Assembly: GCF_000702825.1 (NCBI RefSeq)
Contig: NZ_JNKF01000012.1
Coordinates: 372,001 to 436,000 of the forward strand
Length of the DNA: 64,000 nucleotides
Direction of reading: 5' to 3'
Origin: Prevotella sp. P6B1
GTDB lineage: Bacteria; Bacteroidota; Bacteroidia; Bacteroidales; Bacteroidaceae
Below, piece after piece: positions 54,292 through 63,607 of the stretch. The notes beneath the pieces were generated by a model. It ran no database searches. It was not told the origin of the DNA and was given only the letters and a program-made list of their open reading frames with translations. Position 1 is the stretch's first letter. Each line of letters starts with the position of its first letter. A program made the position numbers and the translations under genes.

Positions 54292-54450
54292 ATGAAACTG
54301 AAATTATTGCTTCCATTATTGCTATCTGGAGCGATATCGGTCTATGGTCAGATTAATCTGTCTGGCATGGTGCCAGAATCGACCGACAGTTTGCAGAAAT
54401 GCAAAATCCGCTACTTCTCTCCCAGCAGAGGCGGGATGAATAGAGTATAG
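54292..54450 (+). pseudogene. Truncated Rhs-like leader, copy C
   Basis: A 52-codon frame MKLKLLLPLLLSGAISVYGQ... that follows copies A and B until VPESTD and then diverges (SLQKCKIRYFSPSRGG) and stops. It retains the hairpin TCTGGCATGGTGCCAGA at 54361-54377. It sits 15 nt after the immunity gene. Confidence 0.55.
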
Positions 54451-54833
54451 GCTTTCTCAAAGAATGATCAGGAGACCGGCCCCTGATCTGGGTTTCTTTC
54501 TGGGGCTTGCTCGCTGATAGGGGCAACTATGGGTCGTGCATGACGCAACTATGGCTCGAAGGCAAGTCAACTTGCGGTCGTAGTCCAGTCACTTTCCCCC
54601 TCCAAGCTGACTGAGGAACGATGCGAAGATGACTGCGGAACGAGTGGAAGATGACGCTTGGACAACCCTAAACTGACCTATCTGCGGCTCGCTTGCCTTA
54701 ACAAGTACAAATCAACTCACTCTTATAATATAATCTGATTTCAAATTCCTCCATTTTTTTCTTTTTTAGAAAAATGACGTTTTTAAATAATGTCATTTAA
54801 CTTATTGATTCATAGAGATTTACACTGTTTTAC

Positions 54834-54939
54834 AGGTGACGATGGTGACGTATAAACACAACCTACATACGCGCGAGAAAAAAGTGGTAGATTTTTATTA
54901 TAAAAAAAAATTTTGTAAATCACGTCACCTTCGTCACCT
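54834..54939. repeat. 18-bp inverted repeat AGGTGACGATGGTGACGT with 70-nt spacer
   Basis: 54834-54851 and 54922-54939 are inverted copies matching at 17 of 18 positions. Each arm itself contains a tandem GGTGACG(A) half-site, so the structure could be a protein-binding site, the ends of a small mobile element or a recombination site. The spacer is AT-rich and has no gene. Confidence 0.65.
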
Positions 54940-55036
54940 CAACGAGTTTCAAAAAGGAAGCTTTTGTTCCTGAATATCAGGCAGTTGTGAAGATTTTGAT
55001 CCAACATTTTCACCATGACTGTTTTATATAAAACAG

Positions 55037-55110
55037 AAATTATTACTACCATTATTGCTATCTGGAGCGATGTCGGTCTATGGTCAGGTGAATCTGTCTG
55101 GCATGTTTTC
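55037..55110 (+). repeat. Decayed Rhs-like leader, copy D
   Basis: About 74 nt matching the leader repeats (AAATTATTACTACCATTATT through CTGTCTGGCATG) without the ATG and without the hairpin's second arm. It marks the right end of the cassette region. Confidence 0.65.
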
Positions 55111-55147
55111 AGGCACCTCCACGATAGGTTTACACTAACCACACGAT

Positions 55148-55202
55148 ACCCTAACACTAACCCTGCGATAGTATCATACTAAAGCAGGGTTAGTGTTAGG
55201 GT
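55148..55202. terminator. Perfect 19-bp inverted repeat downstream of the GH3 operon
   Basis: ACCCTAACACTAACCCTGC (55148-55166) and GCAGGGTTAGTGTTAGGGT (55184-55202) are exact inverted copies around a 17-nt loop. It lies 24 nt past the GH3 stop on the minus strand and may end that operon, although no long T-run follows. A further ACACTAACC copy at 55132-55140 shows that the unit is repeated. Confidence 0.55.
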
Positions 55203-55226
55203 AAAATTGAAACAAGCCTCTTGTTG

Positions 55227-57524
55227 TTATTCAAGGACGAACGATAAGGTCTGTACGTCACGACTGTTGGGGCCGACCATCAATTGGAACTCACCAGGCT
55301 CACTGACATATTGCAAATCAGAATTATAGAACTTGAGTTTCTCTTCGTCGATGGTAAAGTGTACTGTCTTGGTTTCACCTTTCTGCAGGTGAATACGCTC
55401 GAAGCCCTTCAGCTCCTTCACCGGACGTGATACACTGCCCACCATATCGCGAATATAGAGCTGCACTATCTCATCAGCATCGTATTCGCCTGTGTTCGTA
55501 ACATCTACACTGGCTACAAGCTTACCACGGCGATCCATCTTGTTGGCACTCAAGCGCAGATGGTCATAGCTGAAGGTGGTATAGCTCAAACCATAGCCAA
55601 AGGGATAAAGTGGCTCATTATCGATATCGAGATAGTTGCTACGGAACTTCTGGAACCATTTTCCCTGCTCCAGCGGGCGACCTGTGTTAAGATGATTGTA
55701 GAACAGAGGAATCTGACCTACACTCTTAGGCATTGAGAACGACAGTTTACCACTGGGCACAGCATCGCCGAACAGCACATCACAGATGGCATCGGCAGCC
55801 TCGGAACCACCAAACCATACATTCAGAATGGTGCTGAAATGCGCCGTCTCCCAATTCATGACAGTGGCACGACCAGAGAAGTTGACCAGCACCACGGGCT
55901 TGCCTAAGGATTTTAGCGCAGTGAGCAGACGCTTCTGAGCTTCAGGGATAGTGAGATCTGAGCGACTGCTGCACTCACCGCTCATCTCGCTGGTTTCACC
56001 AACAGCTGCGATGATGACATCAGCATGGCGCGCTACATTCATAGCCTCGTCCAGCATCTCCTCGGCACTACGGTTGTCACGGATCTCACGACCAAACATA
56101 GAGCCATTAGCCTCCAACTGTGTATCATCAAACACATTGCTGCCCTTGGCATAAGTCACGGTAGCCACACCGGAAAGTTTCTGCTGCATGGCCTCATAGA
56201 GACTCTTATACTTATCGAAGGCTGCAGCCACGCTCCAGGTGCCGGGCATATTGGCACGTGTATGACCAAGCGGACCAATGACAGCCACCCGCCCCTGCTT
56301 CTTGAGCGGCAACAAGCGTGCATCGTTCTTAAGCAGCACAAACGACTCTGTGGCCAAGCGACGTGCATCAGCACGATTGGCTGCGGTATAAATCTCCTTC
56401 TTGGCACGCTTGGCATTGAGATAACGATAAGGATCGTCGAAGAGACCGAGCTTGTATTTAGCCTCAAGGATGCGACGACAGGCCTGATTGATGGTCTGCT
56501 CGCTCACCTTACCCTCGCGCAACGACTTCTCCAAGGTACCGATGAAACCATCGGCCACCATGTCCATATCCGTACCGGCATTGAGTGCCAATGCTGAAAC
56601 GGTCTGCAAGTCGCCCATGCCATGAGCAGTCATCTCGGCGATGGCCGTATAATCGGTCACTACGAATCCATCCCATCCCCACAGCTTGCGTAGCACATCG
56701 GTGAGCAACCACTTATTACCGGTAGCTGGAATACCATCCACCACATTGAATGAGGTCATGAACGAACCCGCCCCCGCCTTGGCAGCAGCCTCGTAGGGAG
56801 GGAAATAGTAATTGAACATGCGCCAGCGGCTCATATCCACCGTGTTGTAATCGCGACCAGCCTCGGCTGCACCATAAAGGGCGAAATGCTTCACACAGGC
56901 CATCACCGTATTGTTGAGTGCCAGGTCGTCGCCCTGGTAGCCATGCACCATCGCACGAGCGATGGCAGAACCCAGATAGGGATCCTCGCCATTACCCTCC
57001 GACATACGTCCCCAACGAGGATCGCGGGCGATATCGACCATCGGTGAGAAAGTCCAGCAGATGCCATCGGCACTGGCCTCCTGAGCAGCCACACGAGCCG
57101 AACGCTCAACAGCCGCCATATCCCAACTGCACGAGATGGCAAGAGGAATGGGAAACACGGTCTCATAACCATGGATAACATCCATACCAAATATCAAGGG
57201 GATGTGCAGGCGACTCTGCTCGACGGCCAGCTTCTGTACCTCACGGATCTTGTCGACACCTTTGAGGTTGAACAGGCCTCCCACTTCGCCCTTACGGATC
57301 TTGCCTGCCAGATCGCTGCTCTTAGCCTCGCCAGTAACAATGTCGCCCGTCACTGGAAGATTGAGCTGACCGATTTTCTCCTTAAGCGTCATCTGGCTCA
57401 TCAGGCGGTCGATATACTGATTCATCTTTGTGTTGTCGACGGTTTGAGCAGCCACAGGCCATGCCATCAGTGCAAGCGCCAGAGGAGCCATCATTCTTTT
57501 AAATTTCATCATTGTCATTTTCAT
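55227..57524 (-). CDS. GH3 family beta-glucosidase (BglX-like), beta-1,2-glucan-type PUL
   Basis: A 765-residue periplasmic GH3 enzyme with a signal peptide (cleavage near AWPVAAQ). Several Met codons near the start are possible; the first and the sixth are equally credible. The N-terminal domain includes IPLIFGMDVIHGYETVFPIP, SPMVDIARDPRWGR, ACVKHFALYGAAE and the nucleophile motif GFVVTDYTA. The second domain has AVIGPLGHTRAN and TSEMSGECSSRS, followed by a fibronectin-III-like domain (RPVKELKGFERIHLQKGETK). BglX-type enzymes hydrolyse beta-glucosides; next to a GH144 gene a sophoro-oligosaccharide substrate is likely. It is the last gene of the minus-strand operon. Confidence 0.9.
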   Translation of the reverse strand: MKMTMMKFKRMMAPLALALMAWPVAAQTVDNTKMNQYIDRLMSQMTLKEKIGQLNLPVTGDIVTGEAKSSDLAGKIRKGEVGGLFNLKGVDKIREVQKLAVEQSRLHIPLIFGMDVIHGYETVFPIPLAISCSWDMAAVERSARVAAQEASADGICWTFSPMVDIARDPRWGRMSEGNGEDPYLGSAIARAMVHGYQGDDLALNNTVMACVKHFALYGAAEAGRDYNTVDMSRWRMFNYYFPPYEAAAKAGAGSFMTSFNVVDGIPATGNKWLLTDVLRKLWGWDGFVVTDYTAIAEMTAHGMGDLQTVSALALNAGTDMDMVADGFIGTLEKSLREGKVSEQTINQACRRILEAKYKLGLFDDPYRYLNAKRAKKEIYTAANRADARRLATESFVLLKNDARLLPLKKQGRVAVIGPLGHTRANMPGTWSVAAAFDKYKSLYEAMQQKLSGVATVTYAKGSNVFDDTQLEANGSMFGREIRDNRSAEEMLDEAMNVARHADVIIAAVGETSEMSGECSSRSDLTIPEAQKRLLTALKSLGKPVVLVNFSGRATVMNWETAHFSTILNVWFGGSEAADAICDVLFGDAVPSGKLSFSMPKSVGQIPLFYNHLNTGRPLEQGKWFQKFRSNYLDIDNEPLYPFGYGLSYTTFSYDHLRLSANKMDRRGKLVASVDVTNTGEYDADEIVQLYIRDMVGSVSRPVKELKGFERIHLQKGETKTVHFTIDEEKLKFYNSDLQYVSEPGEFQLMVGPNSRDVQTLSFVLE

Positions 57525-57540
57525 ATAGTTATTATTACGC

Positions 57541-58896
57541 TCAATATGTAAAGCCCAGTTTATCCAAGCCCTGTTTCACCTCCGGACAGCTCATAAAGAG
57601 TTTCCAAAGAAGTCCGCTGCGATAATTCTCTATCATCGGGGCAATCGTACACTGGTCGATGGCCAGATAGTGAGGCTTCGTCCAGCTTTTCTGTTCGCTG
57701 AAGGCATCGTAGAAACCGTATTTCCCACGAATCCAACCACCCTTTTTCCAGAAGCCTTTCAACGCAGCCATCGACTGCTCTGGGGTATAGGGGAACGAAG
57801 AGAGCGCTGCCGTAGGCGTGATAACCCCCAGGTCGTTGCCTGGTGAATGGGCGCTATAGCCATCAACAGAATAGCTGGCAGTGAGTCCCCAACAGTCCTT
57901 GCCATAGCCTTTGAATTGTTTGGGATTAGCCACACAGTAAGCATAGTTGCTTAAAGCATGGTTCCTGACCACGTTCCAGTAGTTGGCATACTGGTCCTTA
58001 AGATTCCGTGGATCGAGGCCGATATAGGAATAATGCGCCCAGAACAGCGGACCGCCTGTAGCCTCAGCACCGTTATGTTTCAGCTCCAAAGGATAGTTAT
58101 AAGGAGCTGCAGTGGATTTAATCCCGCCACTACGTGCCCATCCTTTATGGTAGGCATCGGCCGACACGCTGTGGGTAGGCGATGCTGCTGCCAGAATATA
58201 GACTATCAACGTTTCGTTATAACCCTCAAGCGGGAAGTTCATGTCCCATCCGTAGTTGGGCGACCAATGCCAGTAGATGACATCCTGCCCACCACGGGTG
58301 TACCAGTCGAACTCCACTTCATGCCACAGCTGATTGATCTTCTCAACCAGCGATTTCTCATCATCGCTGTCACCACTGAAATACTGGCGGGCACAGAGCA
58401 GACCTGTCATCAGGAAGCTACTCTCCACCAGATCGCCACCATCGTCCTTCTGACCGAAAGGCTTCACACGGCCGGTCTTGCCGTAGAGCCAATGTGGCCA
58501 TACACCATGGAACCGGTCGGCCTGAGACAGCCAATCCACGATCTGGTGGAATCGCTTCAGTCCTTCGGCACGAGGGATAAAGCCCCGCTCAATACCCACA
58601 ATGAGTCCGGCAATACCAAAGCCACTACCGCCTGTGGTGACCACATCCTGATCGTTCTCAGGATAGTCGCCATCGGTATGGATACGCTCGCAAGCCAGGC
58701 CAGAGGTGGGTTCTGCCCCATCCCACATATAGTTGAGATGAATCTTCTGGATGTGGTCGAGTAGCTGATTGTCATTGGCGAACTCCTCTTGAGAGGGAGG
58801 AGTATCGCCATTTTTCTCGGTTGAAGCTGCACTACAACTGGTGGACAACAACAAGGCAACCACCCAGAACATCATGATTCTACGTTTTCTTCTCAT
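57541..58896 (-). CDS. GH144-type endo-beta-1,2-glucanase (glucoamylase-like fold), lipoprotein
   Basis: From the ATG at 58896 the protein is about 451 residues with a lipobox STSC; upstream ATGs at 58908 and 58920 overlap the SusD stop and are less likely. The body is an (alpha/alpha)6-barrel of the kind described by the glucoamylase-like Pfam family PF10091: TTGGSGFGIAGLIVGIERGF, HGVWPHWL, DGGDLVESSFLMTGLL, GWDMNFPLEGYNETLIVYIL and CWGLTASYSVDGYSAHSPGN are characteristic. Members from Chitinophaga and Bacteroides form GH144, endo-acting on linear beta-1,2-glucan to release sophorose-series oligosaccharides. The neighbouring GH3 and SusCD match that function. Confidence 0.82.
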   Translation of the reverse strand: MRRKRRIMMFWVVALLLSTSCSAASTEKNGDTPPSQEEFANDNQLLDHIQKIHLNYMWDGAEPTSGLACERIHTDGDYPENDQDVVTTGGSGFGIAGLIVGIERGFIPRAEGLKRFHQIVDWLSQADRFHGVWPHWLYGKTGRVKPFGQKDDGGDLVESSFLMTGLLCARQYFSGDSDDEKSLVEKINQLWHEVEFDWYTRGGQDVIYWHWSPNYGWDMNFPLEGYNETLIVYILAAASPTHSVSADAYHKGWARSGGIKSTAAPYNYPLELKHNGAEATGGPLFWAHYSYIGLDPRNLKDQYANYWNVVRNHALSNYAYCVANPKQFKGYGKDCWGLTASYSVDGYSAHSPGNDLGVITPTAALSSFPYTPEQSMAALKGFWKKGGWIRGKYGFYDAFSEQKSWTKPHYLAIDQCTIAPMIENYRSGLLWKLFMSCPEVKQGLDKLGFTY

Positions 58897-58900
58897 GCAG

Positions 58901-60340
58901 TTATTCATTATAGGGTTCATTCTTCAGTGCAGGCACATTGTTCAACTGATCGAGCGGAAGAGGATAATAAGTCTTCTCTGTACTCCACTTGGCACCAAGC
59001 ACCTGAGCAGCCTTACCTGTACGAACCAGATCGTTATAACGCTCGCCCCACTCGCCAGCCAACTCCATACGACGCTCGTCGAGAATCTGATCGACAGTAA
59101 CACCTGTCAATGTAGGCATCTGCGCACGGCTACGCACCAGATTGAAAGGCGTATCGCCATTCTTTCCCTGACGTACTTTGGCCTCAGCATTCATCAGCAG
59201 CACATCGGCATAGCGGAATATGCGGATATTATTGTTTTCTCCATATTTTGAACGACCTGGTGTCAGTTGACTTGTGGGGGTATAGGTTTTACCATTATAG
59301 AATTCCGTCTTTGTTCCACCTACGTAGTCACCACTTGGCGTAGTGGTATCGCCCTGCATGAAGGTGGTGGTGCTACGCACAGTTTCGCCACGATCGGCTG
59401 CCCACTGCTGGAATTCGGGATAGAAGCGCACAAAGTTCCAACCGCCCAGGCTTCCAGGGCCCTGGAATACAAACCACTGATCGGCATCCACCACGTCGCC
59501 CGAGCTCTGACCGAAATCGGTACACTGTACCTCGAAAAGCGACTCGTTGCACAGTTTTCCGGGAATCTTGAACAGCTGATAGAAATCATCATAGAGCTGG
59601 AAACGCTGGCTGTTGATAATATCATCGGTGAGTTGTTCCACCTTATCGTATTCACCACGGTTCAATCGGATCTTGGCAGCCAGCAACTCTGCCGTATAGG
59701 CAGTAACTGCTCCCACATGCTCCATCTCGTTGGGACGCAGTTTGGGGCAATTGTCGATAGCATACTGGAGGTCATTGAGCACATAAGCCTCTACAGCCTG
59801 TTTGGTAGAGCGTGTCAAGTCGCCCTGAGTAGTAGTACGCAGGATGGTAATATCACCAAAAGCCTGCATCAGTCGGTAATAAGCATAACTACGCAGAATG
59901 CGTACTTCGCCACAATAGGCACGATAATTGTTCATATCGGCATCGCTCTTGGCATTAGCAGCATACTGGTCAAGACTCTCGAGCGCGGAATTGGCCACCT
60001 TGATGATGCCATAATACTGGTTCCACATCTCGTTCAAGCCCCAGAAAGCATTATCGTAATTGAAATTACCAAAGTCGACCAACAGCTGCTGGTCGTCGGT
60101 ACGACCCGACCACATATCATCATCGCGCACGATAGAGAGAGGCCAGATGACCCAGTGCATTCCACCCGTACGCACCTTGGCATAGACACCTGATACGGGT
60201 GCATACATATCGGCCACGTTAGTATAGTCAACCTGAGTCTCAGGCACTTTATTCTCGGGATCGATATCGAGATAATCACTGCAGCTGCAGAGCGTGAGCG
60301 CAGTCAATGTAAAAGCTGAAATATATGATAAAAGTTTCAT
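58901..60340 (-). CDS. SusD/RagB-family surface lipoprotein (beta-1,2-glucan-type PUL)
   Basis: A 479-residue SusD homologue with lipobox LCSC (Cys about residue 20), the N-terminal YLDIDPENKVPET, the TPR-region motif VRILRSYAYYRLMQAFGDIT and the late DERRMELAGEWGERYNDLVR. It ends in a shortened PLDQLNNVPALKNEPYNE. It pairs with the SusC encoded 22 nt upstream on the same strand and would bind beta-1,2-glucan at the cell surface. Confidence 0.93.
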   Translation of the reverse strand: MKLLSYISAFTLTALTLCSCSDYLDIDPENKVPETQVDYTNVADMYAPVSGVYAKVRTGGMHWVIWPLSIVRDDDMWSGRTDDQQLLVDFGNFNYDNAFWGLNEMWNQYYGIIKVANSALESLDQYAANAKSDADMNNYRAYCGEVRILRSYAYYRLMQAFGDITILRTTTQGDLTRSTKQAVEAYVLNDLQYAIDNCPKLRPNEMEHVGAVTAYTAELLAAKIRLNRGEYDKVEQLTDDIINSQRFQLYDDFYQLFKIPGKLCNESLFEVQCTDFGQSSGDVVDADQWFVFQGPGSLGGWNFVRFYPEFQQWAADRGETVRSTTTFMQGDTTTPSGDYVGGTKTEFYNGKTYTPTSQLTPGRSKYGENNNIRIFRYADVLLMNAEAKVRQGKNGDTPFNLVRSRAQMPTLTGVTVDQILDERRMELAGEWGERYNDLVRTGKAAQVLGAKWSTEKTYYPLPLDQLNNVPALKNEPYNE

Positions 60341-60362
60341 GTTATAATCGAATTATGATAGA

Positions 60363-63300
60363 TTAGAAATTGACTTGAACACCAAAAGTATAGGTAGATG
60401 TAAGCGGATATACGTTGGTATCCCAACCATCGGGATCGCTGATTTCCGGGGTGAAGGTGTTAGCAGAGAAGAGCGTCAAGGGACGGTCGGCAGTGACACT
60501 CAGGCGCAGGCTGGGCAGAGTATAGTTACCAATCTTCAACTTCTTGAGCGAATAGCCTAACGTGATATTCTGAATGCGGAAGAAGTCGGCATCCTCGATG
60601 AAGTAGGAATTCAGGCGCTGGTCGCTGACGTTCCAGCCCTTGGTGAGAGCCTTGGCCGAAGGATCGGTATTAGTAGAGCCCTCGCCAGTCCAACGGTTGG
60701 TGAACTGAGCCTCATCGAAGTTATAGTTACTCTGAGCATAGCGCAGTGCACGCTTACGATTGAAGATCTGTGCGCCCATCTGTCCGTAAGTAGAGAGCGA
60801 GAAATCAAGGTTCTTCCATTCGAAGCCCAGATTGATGCCATAAGTAAAGTTGGGCAGATAAGAGCCTAACACCTGACGGTCGTCACCAGTCAGCACACCA
60901 TCGTGATTGGTGTCCTCGTACTTGAAATCGCCCGGTTCGAGTCCATTAGCTACAGCGATAGGATCGTTGGCCACCTCCTGGGCATTCTGATAAACGCCCA
61001 CCACCTTGTAACCATAGAATGAGTTCATCTCCTCGCCAACGATGTTATACACCTTACCGTTGTTCACCATATTGGCACCATTCAGGCTCTTCACCTCGTT
61101 CCAGAGGAAGCTGAGATTCATACCTACATTGTACTTGAAGTCGTGACCGATGCGGTCGTTCCAGTTGGCACTCACGTCAATACCCTGATTCAGGATCTTA
61201 CCATTGTTGCCAGCAAGTGTATCATTCTGGAAAGGCAGGCGTGTGCTGAGCACAGCATCCTTGGTCATACGATGGAAATAGTCGATATCGAGATTCAGGC
61301 GACTACGGAAAGCGCCTAAGTTCAGACCTACATTAGTTTCCTCAACCATTTCCCAACTCAACCAACTGAAATAAGTGGTATTCTGGAAACCTGGATAGGT
61401 GGCATTACCAAACACGCCTGAATTCCAGTTGCCAGTAGCAATAGAGGCGAAGCCATCGCTGGCAGCTACATGGTCGTTACCCAACTTACCCCAGCTGGCA
61501 CGCAGCTTCATATAATCAATTGTCTTTATGTTGTTCTTGAAGAATGGTTCCTCACTGATTACCCACGAGGCACCTACTGATGGGAAATAGCCCCAGTGTT
61601 CCTGATACTTCGACGAGCCATCGGCACGGAATGTGAGCATGAGATAGTACTTCTCGGCATAGTTATAACTGAGACGACCGAAATAGCTCTGTCCACGATA
61701 GCGATAGCCACCCTCGCTCGACTTACGGCTCTCTTCGTCGCCCTGACCTACATACCAGTATTCTTCCTTACCTTCTGGCACATTCTTGGCTGTACCTGAA
61801 AGCAGATGATACTTTTCCTGGCGCATAGAGTAACCCAGCATGGCACCAAAGTTATGATTGCCCCAGCTATCATTATAGTTCAAAGTGTTATCCCAGATAT
61901 AATTATTGAAAGTAGTGATGCTCTTAGTGAGACTACTGTTGTCGGTATGCAGTTGCTCGCTGATATAATACTTAGGAATAAAGACATAGCCCTCGATAGT
62001 AGAGTGATCGTAATTGACAGATGTCTTGACATGCAGTTTGCTGGGAATCAAGGTGAAGTCAGCATAGAAATTGCTCAGCATCTGCTCTGTGTTGTTCTTA
62101 CTATGATAATAGGTAGCAGTAGCGATAGGATTATAGAAGTTGTTAGTAAAACCTACTGAAGATGGAGCTGCGAACGCTTCGGGAGTGGCGACTGTGTTCT
62201 GACTGTCGTACACCGGATAGATGCCAGGAGCATTGAAGGCCTGCTGCCAGGCATCATTATTGGGGTTAACCTGATTGGACTTTGAATAAACGCCATTGAA
62301 GCCAACCTTTAGCCAGTTAGCGGCATCAAAGTCGAGGGCGCCACGCAGGTTCATGCGTGAATAGCTGTTTTCCGTATCCATGATACCATTCTGATACAGG
62401 TAGTTAGCACCAACAGAATAGCTGACCTTCTCGCTACCACCACTCACTGATACTGCATGGTTGGTCATGATAGCATTGCGAAGCAGTTCGCTGTACCAGT
62501 CGGTATCGCTACCATAAGTCCAGTTATGGAAATCATCACTGGCATAGCTGCCACCATAACGATCGATGCTGGCCTTGAGATAAGGACTGTATGCATCGTA
62601 ATCAGCCTCCATCAGCATCTGTCCATACTGACTTGAATTGGCCATCTTCAGAACATTAGTGGCATGCTGAACACCCAGATAGCTCTCATATCTGATCTGC
62701 GCCTGCTGGTTGCGTGTTCCCTTTTTGGTGGTGACTATAACCACACCATTGGCAGCACGTACACCATAGATTGCAGCAGCCGAGGCATCCTTCAGCACAC
62801 TCAGGTCCTTGATATCACTGGGATTCAGGAAATTGATATTATCATAGAACATACCATCGACCACATAGAGAGGATCGCTGTTACTAAACGAACCATTACC
62901 ACGAATGCGCACCGTAGGACCGGCACCAGGAATACCACTGCTCACCACATTGACACCAGCCACCTTACCCTGCATAGCAGCCATGGGCGACGTAGCCGGA
63001 ATGTTAGCGATATCCTCTGCACGTACAACAACAATCGGAGATGTCAGGTCCTTAGCCTTGGCCGAACCGTAACCGATAGCCACCACCTCTTCAAGCATGG
63101 TTGAGTCGTCTTCCATATTAACCAACAGATTATCGCTGGCAGTCAGTGTCTTTGTCTTCATGCCAATAAATGAGATATCAAGCTTGGCACCTTTAGGTAC
63201 ATTGTTAAGAGAGAATTTGCCATCCAGGTCGGTCACTGTAGCAACTGTTGTGCCAGCTATCTTCACAGTGGCACCTATTACAGGTTCGCCAACAGCATCA

Positions 63301-63386
63301 AGCACCGTTCCTTTGATGGAGTTAGATTGAGCCCAGGCAAACTGAGCTACAATAGTTAGCAGAATTGAAAATAAGAATTTTTTCAT
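60363..63386 (-). CDS. SusC-family TonB-dependent transporter (beta-1,2-glucan-type PUL)
   Basis: A 1007-residue SusC homologue and first gene of the minus-strand operon. It has a signal peptide (to about residue 19, FAWAQ), a carboxypeptidase-regulatory-like domain (SIKGTVLDAVGEPVIGATVK), a TonB-box-like stretch (MLEEVVAIGYGSAKAKD), a plug domain (DPLYVVDGMFYDNINFLNP, DASAAAIYGVRAANGVVIV) and a beta-barrel ending TYTFGVQVNF. The divergent sensor gene at 63667 is probably its regulator. Confidence 0.93.
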   Translation of the reverse strand: MKKFLFSILLTIVAQFAWAQSNSIKGTVLDAVGEPVIGATVKIAGTTVATVTDLDGKFSLNNVPKGAKLDISFIGMKTKTLTASDNLLVNMEDDSTMLEEVVAIGYGSAKAKDLTSPIVVVRAEDIANIPATSPMAAMQGKVAGVNVVSSGIPGAGPTVRIRGNGSFSNSDPLYVVDGMFYDNINFLNPSDIKDLSVLKDASAAAIYGVRAANGVVIVTTKKGTRNQQAQIRYESYLGVQHATNVLKMANSSQYGQMLMEADYDAYSPYLKASIDRYGGSYASDDFHNWTYGSDTDWYSELLRNAIMTNHAVSVSGGSEKVSYSVGANYLYQNGIMDTENSYSRMNLRGALDFDAANWLKVGFNGVYSKSNQVNPNNDAWQQAFNAPGIYPVYDSQNTVATPEAFAAPSSVGFTNNFYNPIATATYYHSKNNTEQMLSNFYADFTLIPSKLHVKTSVNYDHSTIEGYVFIPKYYISEQLHTDNSSLTKSITTFNNYIWDNTLNYNDSWGNHNFGAMLGYSMRQEKYHLLSGTAKNVPEGKEEYWYVGQGDEESRKSSEGGYRYRGQSYFGRLSYNYAEKYYLMLTFRADGSSKYQEHWGYFPSVGASWVISEEPFFKNNIKTIDYMKLRASWGKLGNDHVAASDGFASIATGNWNSGVFGNATYPGFQNTTYFSWLSWEMVEETNVGLNLGAFRSRLNLDIDYFHRMTKDAVLSTRLPFQNDTLAGNNGKILNQGIDVSANWNDRIGHDFKYNVGMNLSFLWNEVKSLNGANMVNNGKVYNIVGEEMNSFYGYKVVGVYQNAQEVANDPIAVANGLEPGDFKYEDTNHDGVLTGDDRQVLGSYLPNFTYGINLGFEWKNLDFSLSTYGQMGAQIFNRKRALRYAQSNYNFDEAQFTNRWTGEGSTNTDPSAKALTKGWNVSDQRLNSYFIEDADFFRIQNITLGYSLKKLKIGNYTLPSLRLSVTADRPLTLFSANTFTPEISDPDGWDTNVYPLTSTYTFGVQVNF

Positions 63387-63426
63387 ATGAGTTAATAATT
63401 TGATTGGATAATGATTTTTTCGGCTG

Positions 63427-63434
63427 CAAAGATA
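63427..63434 (-). promoter_or_regulatory. -7 box (TATCTTTG, minus strand) of the SusC operon
   Basis: On the minus strand this reads TATCTTTG, 41 nt before the SusC ATG. A -33 TTTG at proper spacing is missing, which fits an activator-dependent promoter. Confidence 0.55.
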
Positions 63435-63607
63435 CTAACTTTTTCCAAACCTCGTTCTCTACATGGTACTACTCAATTACGATAGCGAGTAAGCCTACTA
63501 CGATTTTACTACGACAGGCTCATTTAACACACTTATAATAAAGCAGTTACAGACAGCAACAAAATTAAGGACTTTTTTAAGATGCTCACAAGATTTCTAC
63601 TTATTTG

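Larger units (their letters stand above)
54451..55226. other. Gene-poor end of the Rhs region
   Basis: No intact gene is seen. 54451-54720 is less AT-rich and has short internal repeats (GGGTCGTGCATGACGCAACTA area; GATCAGG / CCTGATC at 54466-54488), possibly decayed coding DNA. 54721-54930 is very AT-rich with a small palindrome (AAATGAC...GTCATTT) and a long inverted repeat. A decayed leader and a 19-bp inverted repeat follow before the next operon. Confidence 0.6.

Noticed and set aside
47684-55110. Type VI secretion genes to deliver the Rhs toxins
   Set aside because: No tss/Hcp/VgrG-like genes are present in the window; the Rhs proteins have Sec-type signal peptides, so T6SS delivery is not supported here.
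54451-55226. Insertion sequence or transposase remnant in the gene-free stretch
   Set aside because: Inverted repeats are present, but no transposase-like frame and no target-site duplication was found.
57958-58764. 268-codon plus-strand frame opposite the GH144-type gene
   Set aside because: Antisense shadow of a confident enzyme gene; no signal, motif or promoter supports it.
59267-60193. 308-codon plus-strand frame opposite SusD
   Set aside because: Antisense to a clear SusD gene with family motifs; the composition reflects the reverse complement of the sense codons.
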